From Bombyx mori (lineage: Eukaryota; Arthropoda; Insecta; Lepidoptera; Bombycidae): DNA of 64,000 bases. The notes under the pieces were generated by a model. That model did not search any database, had not been told where the DNA came from, and saw only the letters and a program-made list of their open reading frames with translations. The stretch spans positions 10,354,001-10,418,000 of the forward strand of contig NC_085116.1 of the NCBI RefSeq assembly GCF_030269925.1, in the 5' to 3' direction. This document shows, piece by piece, positions 48,450 to 59,092 of this stretch (position 1 is its first letter; each line of letters opens with the position of its first letter). The translations under genes were made by a program, and so were the position numbers.

Positions 48450-51400
48450 ATGGACCTTTATTTTATTTGGCTGGTAACGTTCGTGGCTGGGTTTTGGATT
48501 TTCAAAAAAATAAAGGAATGGCAGAATTTGCCCCCCGGACCTTGGGGGTTACCTATCGTCGGTTATTTGCCTTTCATTGATCGCTATCATCCACATATCA
48601 CCTTGACAAATTTGTCTAAAACATACGGAGCTATTTACGGTCTCAAAATGGGCAGCATATATGCTGTAGTGTTATCTGATCATAAACTTGTAAGAGATAC
48701 GTTCTCAAAAGACAGTTTTTCTGGACGAGCACCTCTTTACTTAACACATGGCCTTATGAATGGAAATGGTAAGATATTTTTTCATGTTTAGATGGTAATT
48801 ATTGGTAATTATATAGTATGATTACCAATGGTAATACCATTTAATATAGCTGTGAATACAATATCTTAAAGTTCTGGCTTTTTAGGAATTATTTGTGCCG
48901 AAGGCGGTTTGTGGAGGGACCAAAGGAAATTAATAACATCGTGGTTGAAAAGTTTTGGAATGAGTAAGCACAGTGTTTCCCGAGAAAAATTGGAAAAACG
49001 AATCGCTTCAGGAGTATACGAAATTTTGGAAGTAAGCTATGAATTATGTTTCTTTGAAACATTCAGGCGCTTTACTATTTTTTAAATGACCATACACATG
49101 CATGAATTTTAGAATTTTGATTCAATGATAAAAATAAAGATCTATAGTAAAATTAACTGATAAATGATTTTTAGAATATCGAAAAAACTTCTGATGCTGC
49201 CTTGGACCTTCCTCATATGCTGACGAATTCTTTAGGAAACGTTGTCAATGAGATAATATTCGGCTTTAAGTTTCCACCTGAAAATAAAACATGGCAATGG
49301 TTTCGTCAAATACAGGAGGAAGGATGCCATGAGATGGGAGTCGCAGGTGTTGTAAACTTCTTGCCCTTTATACGGTGAGTATTATAATATGTTACTAGTG
49401 TTCGTTTTTTCGAGAGCAGGGTTTGTGTATACAGCCACACTTTTACGCAAATATCAGACCATATGAACTTACATAATGACATAAAGTTGCCCAGGTCCTC
49501 CTGATAATAATGATGATTACAACATCATCCATCTGAACAAGTAGTATCGTAAATTTTTTTCTATCTTACTTTTATACTATCTCTTATTGGTAAGATATGC
49601 TGTAAGTTCTTATGGATTATTATTCTATGCGTAATCACAGCATGGCAGGATAGTCATTATTCTATAGCAACTAAAACTTAAACCTAATATCTCATAGTAT
49701 TTTTGTTAATGTACTCTGGACTCCGATATCCTCTTAATATTAAATATACTTTGTTTCGGATTAAATAGACATGAAATGTTTTAGCCATGTTTCGCCATCA
49801 ACACGAAAAACAATTGAAGTTCTAGTCCGTGGACAGGCACAGACGCATACTTTGTACGCAAGCATGATAGATAGACGAAGAAAAATGTTGGGCTTAGAGA
49901 AGCCTAAGGGAGCCGAATATGCTCCTCACGAAAACCTTTTAAAACTATATCCAAATGGCCATATCAAATGCATAAAATACAGCAAAGTCTCTCCGAACAC
50001 CGAGCATTTCTTTGATCCCAATACTCTTATTCCGACTGAAGGAGATTGCATACTGGATAATTTTCTGTTGGAGCAAAAGAAACGATTTGAGAGTGGAGAC
50101 CCAACGGCACTGTATATGAGAGATGAACAGTTACATTTTCTACTAGCGGATATGTTCGGTGCCGGACTGGATACTACATCGGTGACTTTAGCTTGGTTTT
50201 TGCTATACATGGCTTTGTTTCCAGAAGAACAGGTCTGTTTTTGTTTTTAATTCTATTTACATAGCTGTAAATTTAACCTTTACTTTATTAATTTTATAAT
50301 GTCCGACGTTTTGTTTTCGTTGCGTTGTGAGTCCGAGATGATACCGCAAAATGGTTTTTATGACGTTTACGATTCGTGGTAACCTCCGAAATTGTTAAAT
50401 TGTATCTGCTGGTCAGATTCACTGCAAAGATAGAGAGGCCGTCTCACGGTCACTGGTGAACGTTACTCGCGGCTGTGATCATAATGCCAGGGGCACTGAT
50501 ATAATGCTGCCTACCGTGACTAAATCCCTATGTACCGTGTCTAGTTGCTTCCTATCGTAAGCGACCCGTTACCCGTGGCCAATCAACAATGAAGTCTAAG
50601 AATTGAATACACTTGTTGAGATTTCTTTAATTACTAACGAATTTTATTATCTTAATACCAATAAACCCGATAACCAAAGTGCCCAATCTTAAATTTCGAC
50701 ACACTCTTGAAATTTTAGAAGATTTTATTTAGATTTCAATCATTTACTGGTATTATAAGTGAATTATAGTTCTAATACATAGTTCTTGCAACATAAGAAA
50801 TTAAAAAAAATAATGCTTATTCAAACATGGCGCTACAATATTGTATCAAATTATTATTGGAAACTTATACGAGTAATAAAGATTGTTAAAATAGATTGTT
50901 AGATATCATAAAATAATCGCACGGGGATCGTTCGAAGAGAATATATAATAAGTCGTCGTGGCCTAAAGGATAAGACGTCCGGAGCATTCGTATGAAGCGA
51001 TGCACCGGTGTTCGAATTCCGCAGGCGGGTACCAATTTTTCTAATGAAATACGTACTCAACAAATGTTCACGATTGGCTTCCACGGTGAAGGAATAACAT
51101 CGTGTAATAAAAATCAAACCCGCAAAATTATAATTTGCGTAATCACTGGTGGTAGGACCTCTTAGGAGTCCGCACGGGTAGGTACCACCACCCCGTCTAT
51201 TTCCGCCGTGAAGCAGTAATGCGTTTCGGTTCGAAGGATGGGGTAGCCGTTGTAACTATACTGAAACCTTAGAACTTATATCTCGAGGTGGGTGGCGCAT
51301 TTACGTTGTAGATGTCTATGGGCTCCAGTAACCACTTAACATCAGGTGGGCTGTGAGCTCGTCCATCCATCTAAGCAATAAAAAAAAATAAAAAATGTAT

Positions 51401-54400
51401 CTCTCCGCGGTCAACTCGTTATTAATTTATGAACGATTTTATAAGATATTTGTGAATTATGTTATTTGCTACAGTGCTTGTTTGATAGCAATCGCACAAG
51501 AAGAATTACATGTTCGAAATTCAAAAACTGTTTACTAATGATTCGAAAATCTAAATTGATCATTGTAAAGTTGGTTCTATTCCTATGTAAGTCAGCAACA
51601 TATAGACTACACACTGTTAATAATATATGTCTATTTCTATACCGACCAGTTAGTACATTTTGCTTAAAGAAAAGGTAAAAATGAACTAAAAGAGAAAGGT
51701 AGGAGAAAGCTTTCTTCAAACGATGACTTCGCCATAGTTGACGTTTAGCTGAATTTGAAAAAGGTCGAACATGCAAACTAGTAATTAATTGTCGGTTATT
51801 TGCTTAATTGTATGACAATAAAATGCTAACTGTTGTTTTCGATAGAAATGTTAGATGATATTTTATTTATGTGAATTATATTAAATATATGAATTCATAT
51901 TGAAATCTTTGTATGAGTATTATAGATACGAATACTATTTAAGATAAAAAAAAACTATTTTAAATCCAAATAGAACATAAACGTTTACTGTTTTCCCAAA
52001 GTGTATTTGAAGTCTGGTCAAATTTGGTGTATTTGAAGTCATTTACTGGTGGTTGGACCTCTTGTGAGTCCGCACGGGTAAGTACCACCACCCTGCCTAT
52101 TTCTGCCGTGAAGCAGATACTTGAGACCTTAGATCGTATATCTCAAGGTGGGTGGCGTATTTACGTTATAGATGTCTATGGGCTCCAGTAACCACTTAAC
52201 ACCAGGCTGTGAGCTCGTCCACCCATCTAAGTAATAAAAAAAAACTCTCGATTCTTTCCGTTCCCGCGCCCCAGCTTGCCAAATTGAGACGGGCATCTTG
52301 TGTAATATATGTGTTTGTTTCTAGGAAGAAATACGTAAAGAAATCTTATCCGTATATCCATATGACGATGATGTTGATAGTTCAAGGTTACCTCTTCTTA
52401 TGGCAGCAATCTGTGAAACTCAGAGGATTCGATCGATTGTTCCAGTGGGAATACCCCATGGTTGTATAGAGGTAGGTCGCATTGTGGAGTCTTAGACTAT
52501 TGCAATTTTTAATTAAAATTCTTACGCGCAATGCAGACATGAGCAGCCACTGAAAGGTAATGGTTATTTATATGTCAAGTTGCCCAAATACATTTCGCCT
52601 TATGAAAATGAGGTATCCTTTAAAGCAAATTTTGTTATTTACATTATTATTATAATATTATTTTCAGGTTAATTGTAAGCCATAATTTTTATTGTCTGTT
52701 AGAAAAAAAATGTAATTAAAATAAATTTATATCTTAATAAGTACATTTTAATTAATGTATTTTATTTTAATTACCATTTTTTCTCTTCTACAGGACGCTT
52801 ACTTGGGTAACTACAGAATCCCAAAAAATGCCATGGTGATCCCATTGCAGTGGGCTATTCACATGGATCCTAATGTTTGGGAAGAACCAGAAAAATTCAA
52901 ACCGCGTAGATTTTTGGCTCAGGATGGTAGTCTACTTAAGCCTCAAGAATTCATTCCGTTTCAAACTGGTAATTTTATACTTTTATTATATTTATTTTTT
53001 CTTGATTAAGAAACAAAGAAATTATATAGTTGATTTTGTGTGGCGGCCGCGCGATCCACGAGGACCGAGGAAAGCTCACCTTCCGACTGAAGTAGGTGCT
53101 CACCGGCCACGGTTGTTTCGGCCGGTAACTGCACCTTGTCGCCTGGAGGGATCTAACGGTGCAATACCACCACGACAACGACGTGGAGGACAATGCGGAA
53201 CAAACATTAGCGCGCTGTTCTGGATTCCGGGGGCAGCCGTCGCCCTCGTCTCGGTCGTGGGAGAGAACCTGTCGCGCGTCCTGGAAGGCGATTCTTGAAT
53301 TCTGCAAATCCACCTTCTTACAGTAGGAGGCAGCGAAAAGAGCTTTTCCTTGTCCGCACCGATCCGTCGCCATTGAGCTTTGGGTTACGGGAGACAGTAC
53401 GAGAGTACGTCCCAGCCCCTGTAGTTGACGGCCTCCCCTGTTGAAGGTCATGGGGTGACCTGAGAGATCGAAACAATCCATACCCTGGGCCAGGAAGGTC
53501 AAGTACCTGGGCGTTACCCTGGATGCATCGATGACATTCCGCCCGCATATAAAATCAGTCCGTGACCGTGCCGCGTTTATACTCGGTAGACTTTACCCCA
53601 TGATCTGTAAGCGGAGTAAAATGTCCCTTCGAAACAAGGTGACACTTTACAAAACTTGCATAAGGCCCGTCATGACTTACGCGAGTGTGGTGTTCGCTCA
53701 CGCGGCCCGCACACACATAGACACCCTCCAATCTCTACAATCCCGCTTTTGCAGATTAGGCGTCGGAGCTCCGTGGTTCGTGAGGAACGTTGACCTACAC
53801 GACGACCTGGGCCTCGAATCTATCCAGAAATACATGAAGTCAGCGTCGGAACGGTACTTCGATAAGGCTATGCGTCATGATAATCGCCTTATCGTTGCCG
53901 CCGCTGACTACTCCCCAAATCCTGATCACGCAGGAGCCAGTCACCGTCGACGCCCTAGACACGTCCTTACGGATCCATCAGATCCAATAACCTTTGCACT
54001 AGACGCCTTCAGCTCTAACACTAGGAGCAGGCTTAGGAACCCCGGTAACCGTACTCGTCGAACTCGACAAAGAGTTAGCCGTGTAACCTAACCCATGAAT
54101 CAGCTCGCTGAGTTTCTCGCCGGATCTTCTCAGCGGGTCGCGATTCCGATCCGGTAGTAGATTCATTCGCGAAGCAGCTGCTCTTGAGCTGTTAGGTCTC
54201 CTTCGGAGGCGCTCGGGTAGCTGTTAGCAAATCCCTCCCCTCCTGGCTGAGCCTTTGCTCGCCCACATGTTCTGGTGAAACTGGAAAGGCCTCCGGGCCA
54301 CCAGTAATCCTTCAATCATATAAAAAAATAAAAAATGACCGCGGTAGACCCCTTACCCCGCCCGGGTTCTGACCTCGAGGGGGGATTGGATGAGAGTGCA

Positions 54401-55181
54401 GGGAGGTTCGGCCCGCGGCCAAAAAATATTTATTTATGATATTTATTTTATACATTATACATAGATTATGACTTCCGATTCTAATGGTTTAGGGATTCCT
54501 ATTAGAAAACAAAATATGGGACTTGTTTTGTACCTAAGCTAGGCCTATTAAATTTGACTTCAAACTTAGGGGAGATTTATTACTACTTTTATTTGGACGG
54601 AGAAAACACTTTGAAGCAGTACTTAATTGAGTTTTTGGCTTTCTAAAGTTAACAACACTTTTAAGTCTTTAATTAAGTTCTCTACGCAAAAATATCTAAA
54701 AATTTAACGGGTTTTTCAATAATCTAATCTAATCTGAGATATTATACTGTGTTATGATATCAAACACGTAAACACTCCTAGATCCAAATATCAGGTATGT
54801 TTAACGAAGAAACTGACTCCGATCGGGATTCTAACCCGGCCAACGCTGTTCATTAATCAGGGTTAATATCTACTAGAATAATGAGGCGATCGTTGAGTTA
54901 GGACCTCACGAAAATTTTTATGTGGCAGGGGGACCTTTTAATTTCAAATTTGATGTGTTATTATTAGATTTTAATCAAAATGTTTTCGATTTCATTCAGG
55001 TAAGCGGATGTGTCCGGGTGACGAACTGTCCCGTATGTTGTCGTGTGGCCTCGTAAGTAGACTATTCAGAAAGCAGCGTATTCGACTCGCATCAAAAATA
55101 CCGACAGCAGAAGAGATGCGTGGAACCGTCGGTGTTACGTTGGCACCTCCTCCGGTGAAATACTATTGCGAACCAATTTAA
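48450..55181 (+). CDS. phm: CYP306A1 (Phantom), ecdysteroid 25-hydroxylase, seven coding exons
   Basis: Microsomal cytochrome P450. In insects CYP306A1 hydroxylates carbon 25 of the ecdysone precursor (ketodiol to ketotriol) in the prothoracic gland. I place the exons at 48450-48768, 48886-49031, 49175-49374, 49785-50232, 52325-52471, 52794-52968 and 55000-55181; all introns are GT-AG and the frames join without a stop, giving 538 residues, normal for a P450. Visible motifs: N-terminal membrane anchor (about residues 3-18), hinge PPGPWGLP, helix-C WRDQR (116-120), helix-I AGLDTT (348-353), ETQR (402-405), KPRRF, and the haem loop FQTGKRMCPG with Cys483. The haem loop is split by intron 6, between Thr478 and Gly479. 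The start is the first ATG and begins directly with the membrane anchor. Introns 4 and 6 carry transposon insertions. The identity rests on recognised sequence and on its neighbour CYP18A1. Confidence 0.93.
48792..48840. repeat. Palindrome in phm intron 1
   Basis: Outer arms ATGGTA (48792) and TACCAT (48835), inner arms ATTGGTAAT (48801-48809) and ATTACCAAT (48821-48829). The intron is only 117 bp, so the hairpin takes up much of it. Confidence 0.6.
50478..50515 (-). mobile_element. LINE-tail remnant in phm intron 4
   Basis: ATAATGCCAGGGGCACTGAT then TGCTGCCTACCGTG resembles the minus-strand form of the LINE tail near 25,148-25,182. Diverged. Confidence 0.45.
50951..51396 (+). mobile_element. 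Full-length Bm1-type SINE in phm intron 4
   Basis: Full head (A box TGGCCTAAAGGA at 50959-50970, B box GTTCGAATTCC at 51010-51020), central blocks and A-rich tail, about 440 bp, in the sense direction of phm. The A and B boxes are the internal RNA polymerase III promoter expected for a tRNA-derived SINE. Confidence 0.92.
52042..52244 (+). mobile_element. Bm1-type SINE, 5'-truncated, in phm intron 4
   Basis: Sense-oriented copy with a deletion of the CAGTAATGCGTTTCGG to GTTGTAACTATACTG stretch. Its tail ends 80 bases before exon 5. Confidence 0.88.
53041..53340 (+). mobile_element. R1-clade LINE remnant in phm intron 6
   Basis: The plus strand holds a degraded form of the R1-type ORF2 end: VVGENLSRVLEGD, then (in another frame) SWKAILEFCKSTFLQ, a stop and EAAKRA. 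Compare LGGDESWKAMLNFCECTISQ at 424-843. Joined directly to the Jockey-type block after it. Confidence 0.65.
53345..54330 (+). mobile_element. Jockey-type LINE, 3' part of ORF2 and tail, in phm intron 6
   Basis: An open stretch of 186 codons (53531-54091) gives the region after the reverse transcriptase palm: MTFRPHIKSVRDRAAFILGR, SLRNKVTLYKTCIRPVMTYA and NPDHAGASHRRRPRHV, typical of Jockey-like LINEs of silkworm. A frameshift sits at about 53,510, upstream of it. The 3' UTR (GGCCTCCGGGCCACCAGTAA) ends in an A-rich tail at about 54,320. The same tail occurs at 16186-16330. Confidence 0.75.
54336..54425 (+). repeat. GC-rich LINE-tail-like block in phm intron 6
   Basis: GACCGCGGTAGACCCCTTAC ... 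GGGTTCTGACC ... AGAGTGCAGG followed by A-rich DNA. Resembles part of 23545-23610. Probably a third LINE remnant. Confidence 0.4.
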
Positions 55182-55211
55182 TGACTAAAATTTTATTTGA
55201 ATTCGCTTTTT

Positions 55212-55217
55212 ATTAAA
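55212..55217 (+). terminator. Candidate phm polyadenylation signal (ATTAAA)
   Basis: ATTAAA, the common variant signal, lies 31 bp after the phm stop codon. A canonical AATAAA is found further on, at 55481-55486. Either could end the transcript within the 1,060-bp gap to CYP18A1. Confidence 0.35.
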
Positions 55218-56080
55218 GTAGCGTTCAATAACATTAGTTGTAGATCTTTATGTAACTTTTGTTTCACGGAATATACCTTTTATCATTTGTCGGTTTATTT
55301 ATTTCGTAAATAATTATTTATTTATTTATCTGTCGCCGTTTCATAGAGAACATATTGACAGAGAATTATAATGTGCCGTGACTGATAAAACTTTAGAATA
55401 TAAAAGACAAAGTTAATTCATAATCATAATTTATTTTCATGAAATATTTCACCATTATTTTACGCACAATTAAACATTATAATAAATGGAAAACCAGCGA
55501 TATTTACAAGCGGTATCGTCTAGGCGATAATTCCTAAATTAATTCTAAGAGAACCTATAAAATAACGGTGAGCTGCTTATAGAAGTGACTTAACCATCCA
55601 AATTTCAGTTCAGAGCAACTTGGTTGCTGAGCTAATGGATTTCACAGAGTCAACTGAACACTAAAGTTATTTGTTTAGCGACATTATAGCTTTAGACTAG
55701 TAGTTGGTTGTTACTTTATCTGGAATGTGACTTAAACATCAATATGTACGTATCTACTAGAACTGTTATACATGAACACTTGTAAATCTTAAATATAAAC
55801 TTACTTAACATAACGTAACACGCATGAGATCACACACTCATCAAACAACACTCACAAGTCACACTTACAAATAAATAATGACCTAGAATTATACATTTTA
55901 TTTTGGTATAGGTACTAGAACTTACACGTAGTTACTTAAATTAATGCGTGTGGTATGTGTGATTTTCGCAAAATCCAACTTTTTTCATAATCTACAAAAA
56001 AATATCCTAATACTGTAAATCGCATACATTTCATCCAAATCTCAACGATGGGATATTAATGATACATCTAAAACGGTTGG

Positions 56081-56086
56081 TTTATT
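56081..56086 (-). terminator. Candidate CYP18A1 polyadenylation signal (AATAAA)
   Basis: Canonical AATAAA on the minus strand, about 155 bp after the CYP18A1 stop. It implies a short 3' UTR that would not overlap a phm transcript ending near 55.2-55.5 kb. Confidence 0.4.
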
Positions 56087-56241
56087 AATAATTGAACACT
56101 TTATGCACAGCCTTGACGATCGCAACTGCGATGTCGACACTTATATAATAAAAGACTAAAATAAATGGTCGTCGATACGCTCTAAAACGAGTGGATCACT
56201 TCAATACTGGTGGGTGTGTGGCAGAGAGGCACGGTGCGCAG

Positions 56242-58692
56242 TTAATGTGAGCCGACATGACGAAGATGAGAGCTATCTGCAGAGAGCGTAGTCGGTACTA
56301 AGGGTACTGGTGAACGAGCCAAAAATTTCACACGAAAAGCTTTCGGTGCAATTGTAGCACCTACTATGCCCTCCAGCGAAGGTAATGCGTCACCTTCAGC
56401 CATTTCCAAGTCGAATTGGTGCATCATACACGAAAAGAACATGAACATCTCTTTGCGGGCCAATACGTCGCCCAAACACATTCTTCGGCCGACCCCGAAT
56501 GGCATGAAATATTCCGGACGTCTTATCTTGCCGGTCGCGTCGATGAATCTACTAGGATTGAATTTGTTTGGTTCATCCCAGAGATTCGGATCCATGTGCA
56601 CGCAGTTAATAAGTGGTATAACCTGAGAACCCGCCGGAATCTTATAGCCGTTGATTTGCACATCCCTAAAACAATAAATTAATAAATAAAAATTGTTTTA
56701 AAAGCAACAACAATAATGCTGTTATTATTTTGTAGTTTTTTTGAAGCTTACCTAGTCGGAGAATGTGTGGTTGCCAAAGGAACAATGCTTGATAATCTTA
56801 GCGTTTCCAAAATTGTAGTTTCGGTGTATGGAAGACTAGATATGTCGTCAATAGAAGGGAGACGTTCTCGGCCAATGACCGCATCGAGTTCTTCTTGTAC
56901 ACGCCTTTTCACGTCTGGGTTTCGCAACATGAATACTATCATCCACAGAAGCGACGACTTTATGGTTTCCATACCAGCAGAGAAAAGATCTCCAAGTATT
57001 TGTTTTAATTGTAATTCTAAAACAGAAAGTAGAGTGTTATTAAATCGGTTTAAGAAGCTTCCAAAGAAAGAGCTAATGAAATGATAATTAATCTATTATA
57101 ACTTACCATGATCTCTTCCTTCGAAGAGTTCGCCGGCCCTGCCCTCGCTCTTCGCCTTCTCGATTTCAATTAAGTAGACATCGATAAGGTCTCTGGCATT
57201 ATTGATGTCCAGAGTTTCGCGGTGCTCGTCTATCAATGTTTGATAGAACGCGAACATTTCATCGCGATTTTTTGCGACCTTTTCTTGAGCTAGAGCTTTT
57301 CCAGGTAGATACTAAAACAAAATAAATAAATTAACATAAAAAATGTCTATCTATATTTTCGTGGTACTTAGGTTGTGTGATTTATTTTATTGACGAGTTT
57401 GGAAATGCTGTTTAACGAACTTGTTTAAATGTGACACAGTAAACGCATTCAAATGTGACACAGTATAAGCTTGTTTCTTGTTCAAGCTTGTTTAAAAAAA
57501 AGAAAAATACGTTCGAATTGCTTTAGTGTACATACGACGATTAGCATCGAAAAAGATAAAAAAATAAATCCTGTTTATGACTTTAGGTATTTGTATATTA
57601 CGTTTTGAAATTTAAAATGAATAGTATGCTTTTAAACTTACATTATACAGAGGAATGTATTCTCCGTAGTGAACTTCTCCGAAAAGTCTCATTCCTTCTT
57701 CGATAAGATGATTGAGTCTCTCGAAGCGTACATCGCCGTTACTAAAACGGACCGACATCGTGATACCGCAGATAACGTTGGACACGCACAGCGCAAGGAG
57801 AGGATTTACGTCAATAGGTGCGCCTTGCGCTCGATGCAGGCTTACAATCAGCTCGTGGATTTCATTCTAAACAATAAAAATAATACGTTCTAAGTTTTCT
57901 TTCGAAGCTTTTTTAGTACGTTCATAAATAGCAACATTTATTTTAGTTTATTTATTAAGCGTATATTACAAACCTTGATTCTATCCTCCATTAGTTTTTT
58001 GCCGTTTCCCATGTAAGTCATGCCGAACTCCCGTAGTTTTTCGTGCAAGAACCGTCGTTGATTTTTCCAGAGGCGGCCCTCGCTATTGATGATGCCTGCA
58101 TAATAAGAGGGAGGTGTTTAGTAGGGTCTACGAGTGTAGGCGGCGCATGCGCACCGGTAGGTCCGACTCGGTAACGCCCACTTTAACATGTGTAACTTTC
58201 AGTCTTGTGGATAAAGTTTTATGTTACTTTAAATTATTATACAATTTTTTACTATAGAATTTTTTATTGAAATCTTATGTGAAATTGTTTGAAAATTAAA
58301 CACTTACCAAGACCATCTAAAGTATGCATTAAGGGAGTGCTGGGACGACCGGTGAATTCTTCGCGTCGGAAGGCTTCTCTGATAATTTTGTAGTCACTCA
58401 TAACGATGGTCAATTGGTTTCCGAGTCGCGCAGAGAAGAGAGCTCCATAGTTTCTGGCCAATTGAAGGAACGTCTTGTGCCGGACTCCGAGAAAAGGTAG
58501 GTAGCCGACGACGGGTGGTCCCCACGGTCCCGGGGGCAACTTGCGAATGTCACGTACTAGCTTCAGGAATTGAGTCAACAACAACGCCGTGCAGGTTACA
58601 ATGATCAGCATCACCGACGTACGAGATACACAATAGTTCATCACTTGCCAAAGCGCCCACAGAATTTTCGAATTCGTAAGCATAGTTATCAT
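56242..58692 (-). CDS. Cyp18a1: CYP18A1, ecdysteroid 26-hydroxylase, six coding exons
   Basis: Microsomal P450 that in insects hydroxylates 20-hydroxyecdysone at carbon 26 and oxidises it further to inactive ecdysonoic acids; the gene is known to be ecdysteroid-responsive. Exons on the minus strand: 58692-58308, 58095-57974, 57866-57642, 57311-57107, 57016-56752 and 56665-56242. All introns are GT-AG and short (107-330 bp); the spliced frame is open for 541 residues. Visible motifs: N-terminal hydrophobic anchor, PPGPWGPP hinge, helix-C WKNQRR (138-143), helix-I AGMET (326-330), ETLR (383-386), NPSRF, and the haem loop FGVGRRMCLG with Cys464. The start is the first ATG of the open exon; a second ATG three codons on is the only alternative. 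It faces CYP306A1 tail to tail. No breaks or missing key residues were seen. Confidence 0.93.
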
Positions 58693-58837
58693 TTTTACTG
58701 ATTTGTTTTTTTTTTTTTTAAATAAAAATTAACTTTTCGTTCAGACGAAACGAAACATGCGTGCGCGGAACGTAGATCGCGAGCATGCGACGTCAGAACA
58801 CTGTGATTGTATACCGCGTGCGAGCAACGTTTGCGCA

Positions 58838-58872
58838 CTGGCGCGCCGCTGCCGTGGCCTTGCGAATAAATA
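58838..58872 (-). promoter_or_regulatory. Candidate CYP18A1 core promoter (TATA-like box plus initiator)
   Basis: On the minus strand a TATTTATT box (58872-58865) is followed, 33 bases from its first base, by the initiator-like CCAGTG with A at 58839. The start site would lie about 147 bp upstream of the ATG at 58692. The surrounding 58740-58920 block is GC-rich against an AT-rich background, as is common for insect promoters. The spacing fits a TATA/Inr promoter, but no transcript evidence is available here. Confidence 0.4.
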
Positions 58873-58974
58873 GTAGCGAGTCCGTCCCACCGGCGTACAG
58901 GATCTCTCAATCGCTTTTCTGCTATTAAGCGCTGTAAATACAATAGTTTACAGCGCTGATATCCACATTTGGTA

Positions 58975-59092
58975 TGGTAGGCAGCGGCTTGAATCTGCCC
59001 CTGGCATTGCTGACGTCCGTGAGCGACGGTGACCACTTACCATTAAGTGGGCCGTATGCTCGCCTGCCAACAGAGGCAATAAAAAATTATAA
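58975..59092 (+). mobile_element. Short LINE 3' tail upstream of CYP18A1
   Basis: GGTAGGCAGCGGCTTGAATC through CCAACAGAGGCAATAAAAA, about 115 bp, the same segment as 10270-10385. It lies about 100 bp upstream of the CYP18A1 promoter candidate. Confidence 0.82.

Larger units (their letters stand above)
55182..56241. other. Gap between the two P450 stop codons
   Basis: AT-rich 3'-UTR and intergenic DNA shared by the convergent phm and CYP18A1 genes. I see the polyadenylation-signal candidates listed separately and no transposon or further coding sequence. Confidence 0.6.

Noticed and set aside
50951..51025. tRNA gene call for the A/B-box segment (also at 30590, 42521 and 61240)
   Set aside because: The segment is the head of Bm1 SINE copies: it continues into the SINE body and A tail and does not fold as a complete tRNA with a normal acceptor stem by eye.
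53318..53548. Minus-strand open frames over phm intron 6 as genes
   Set aside because: They are antisense to the R1- and Jockey-type LINE remnants.
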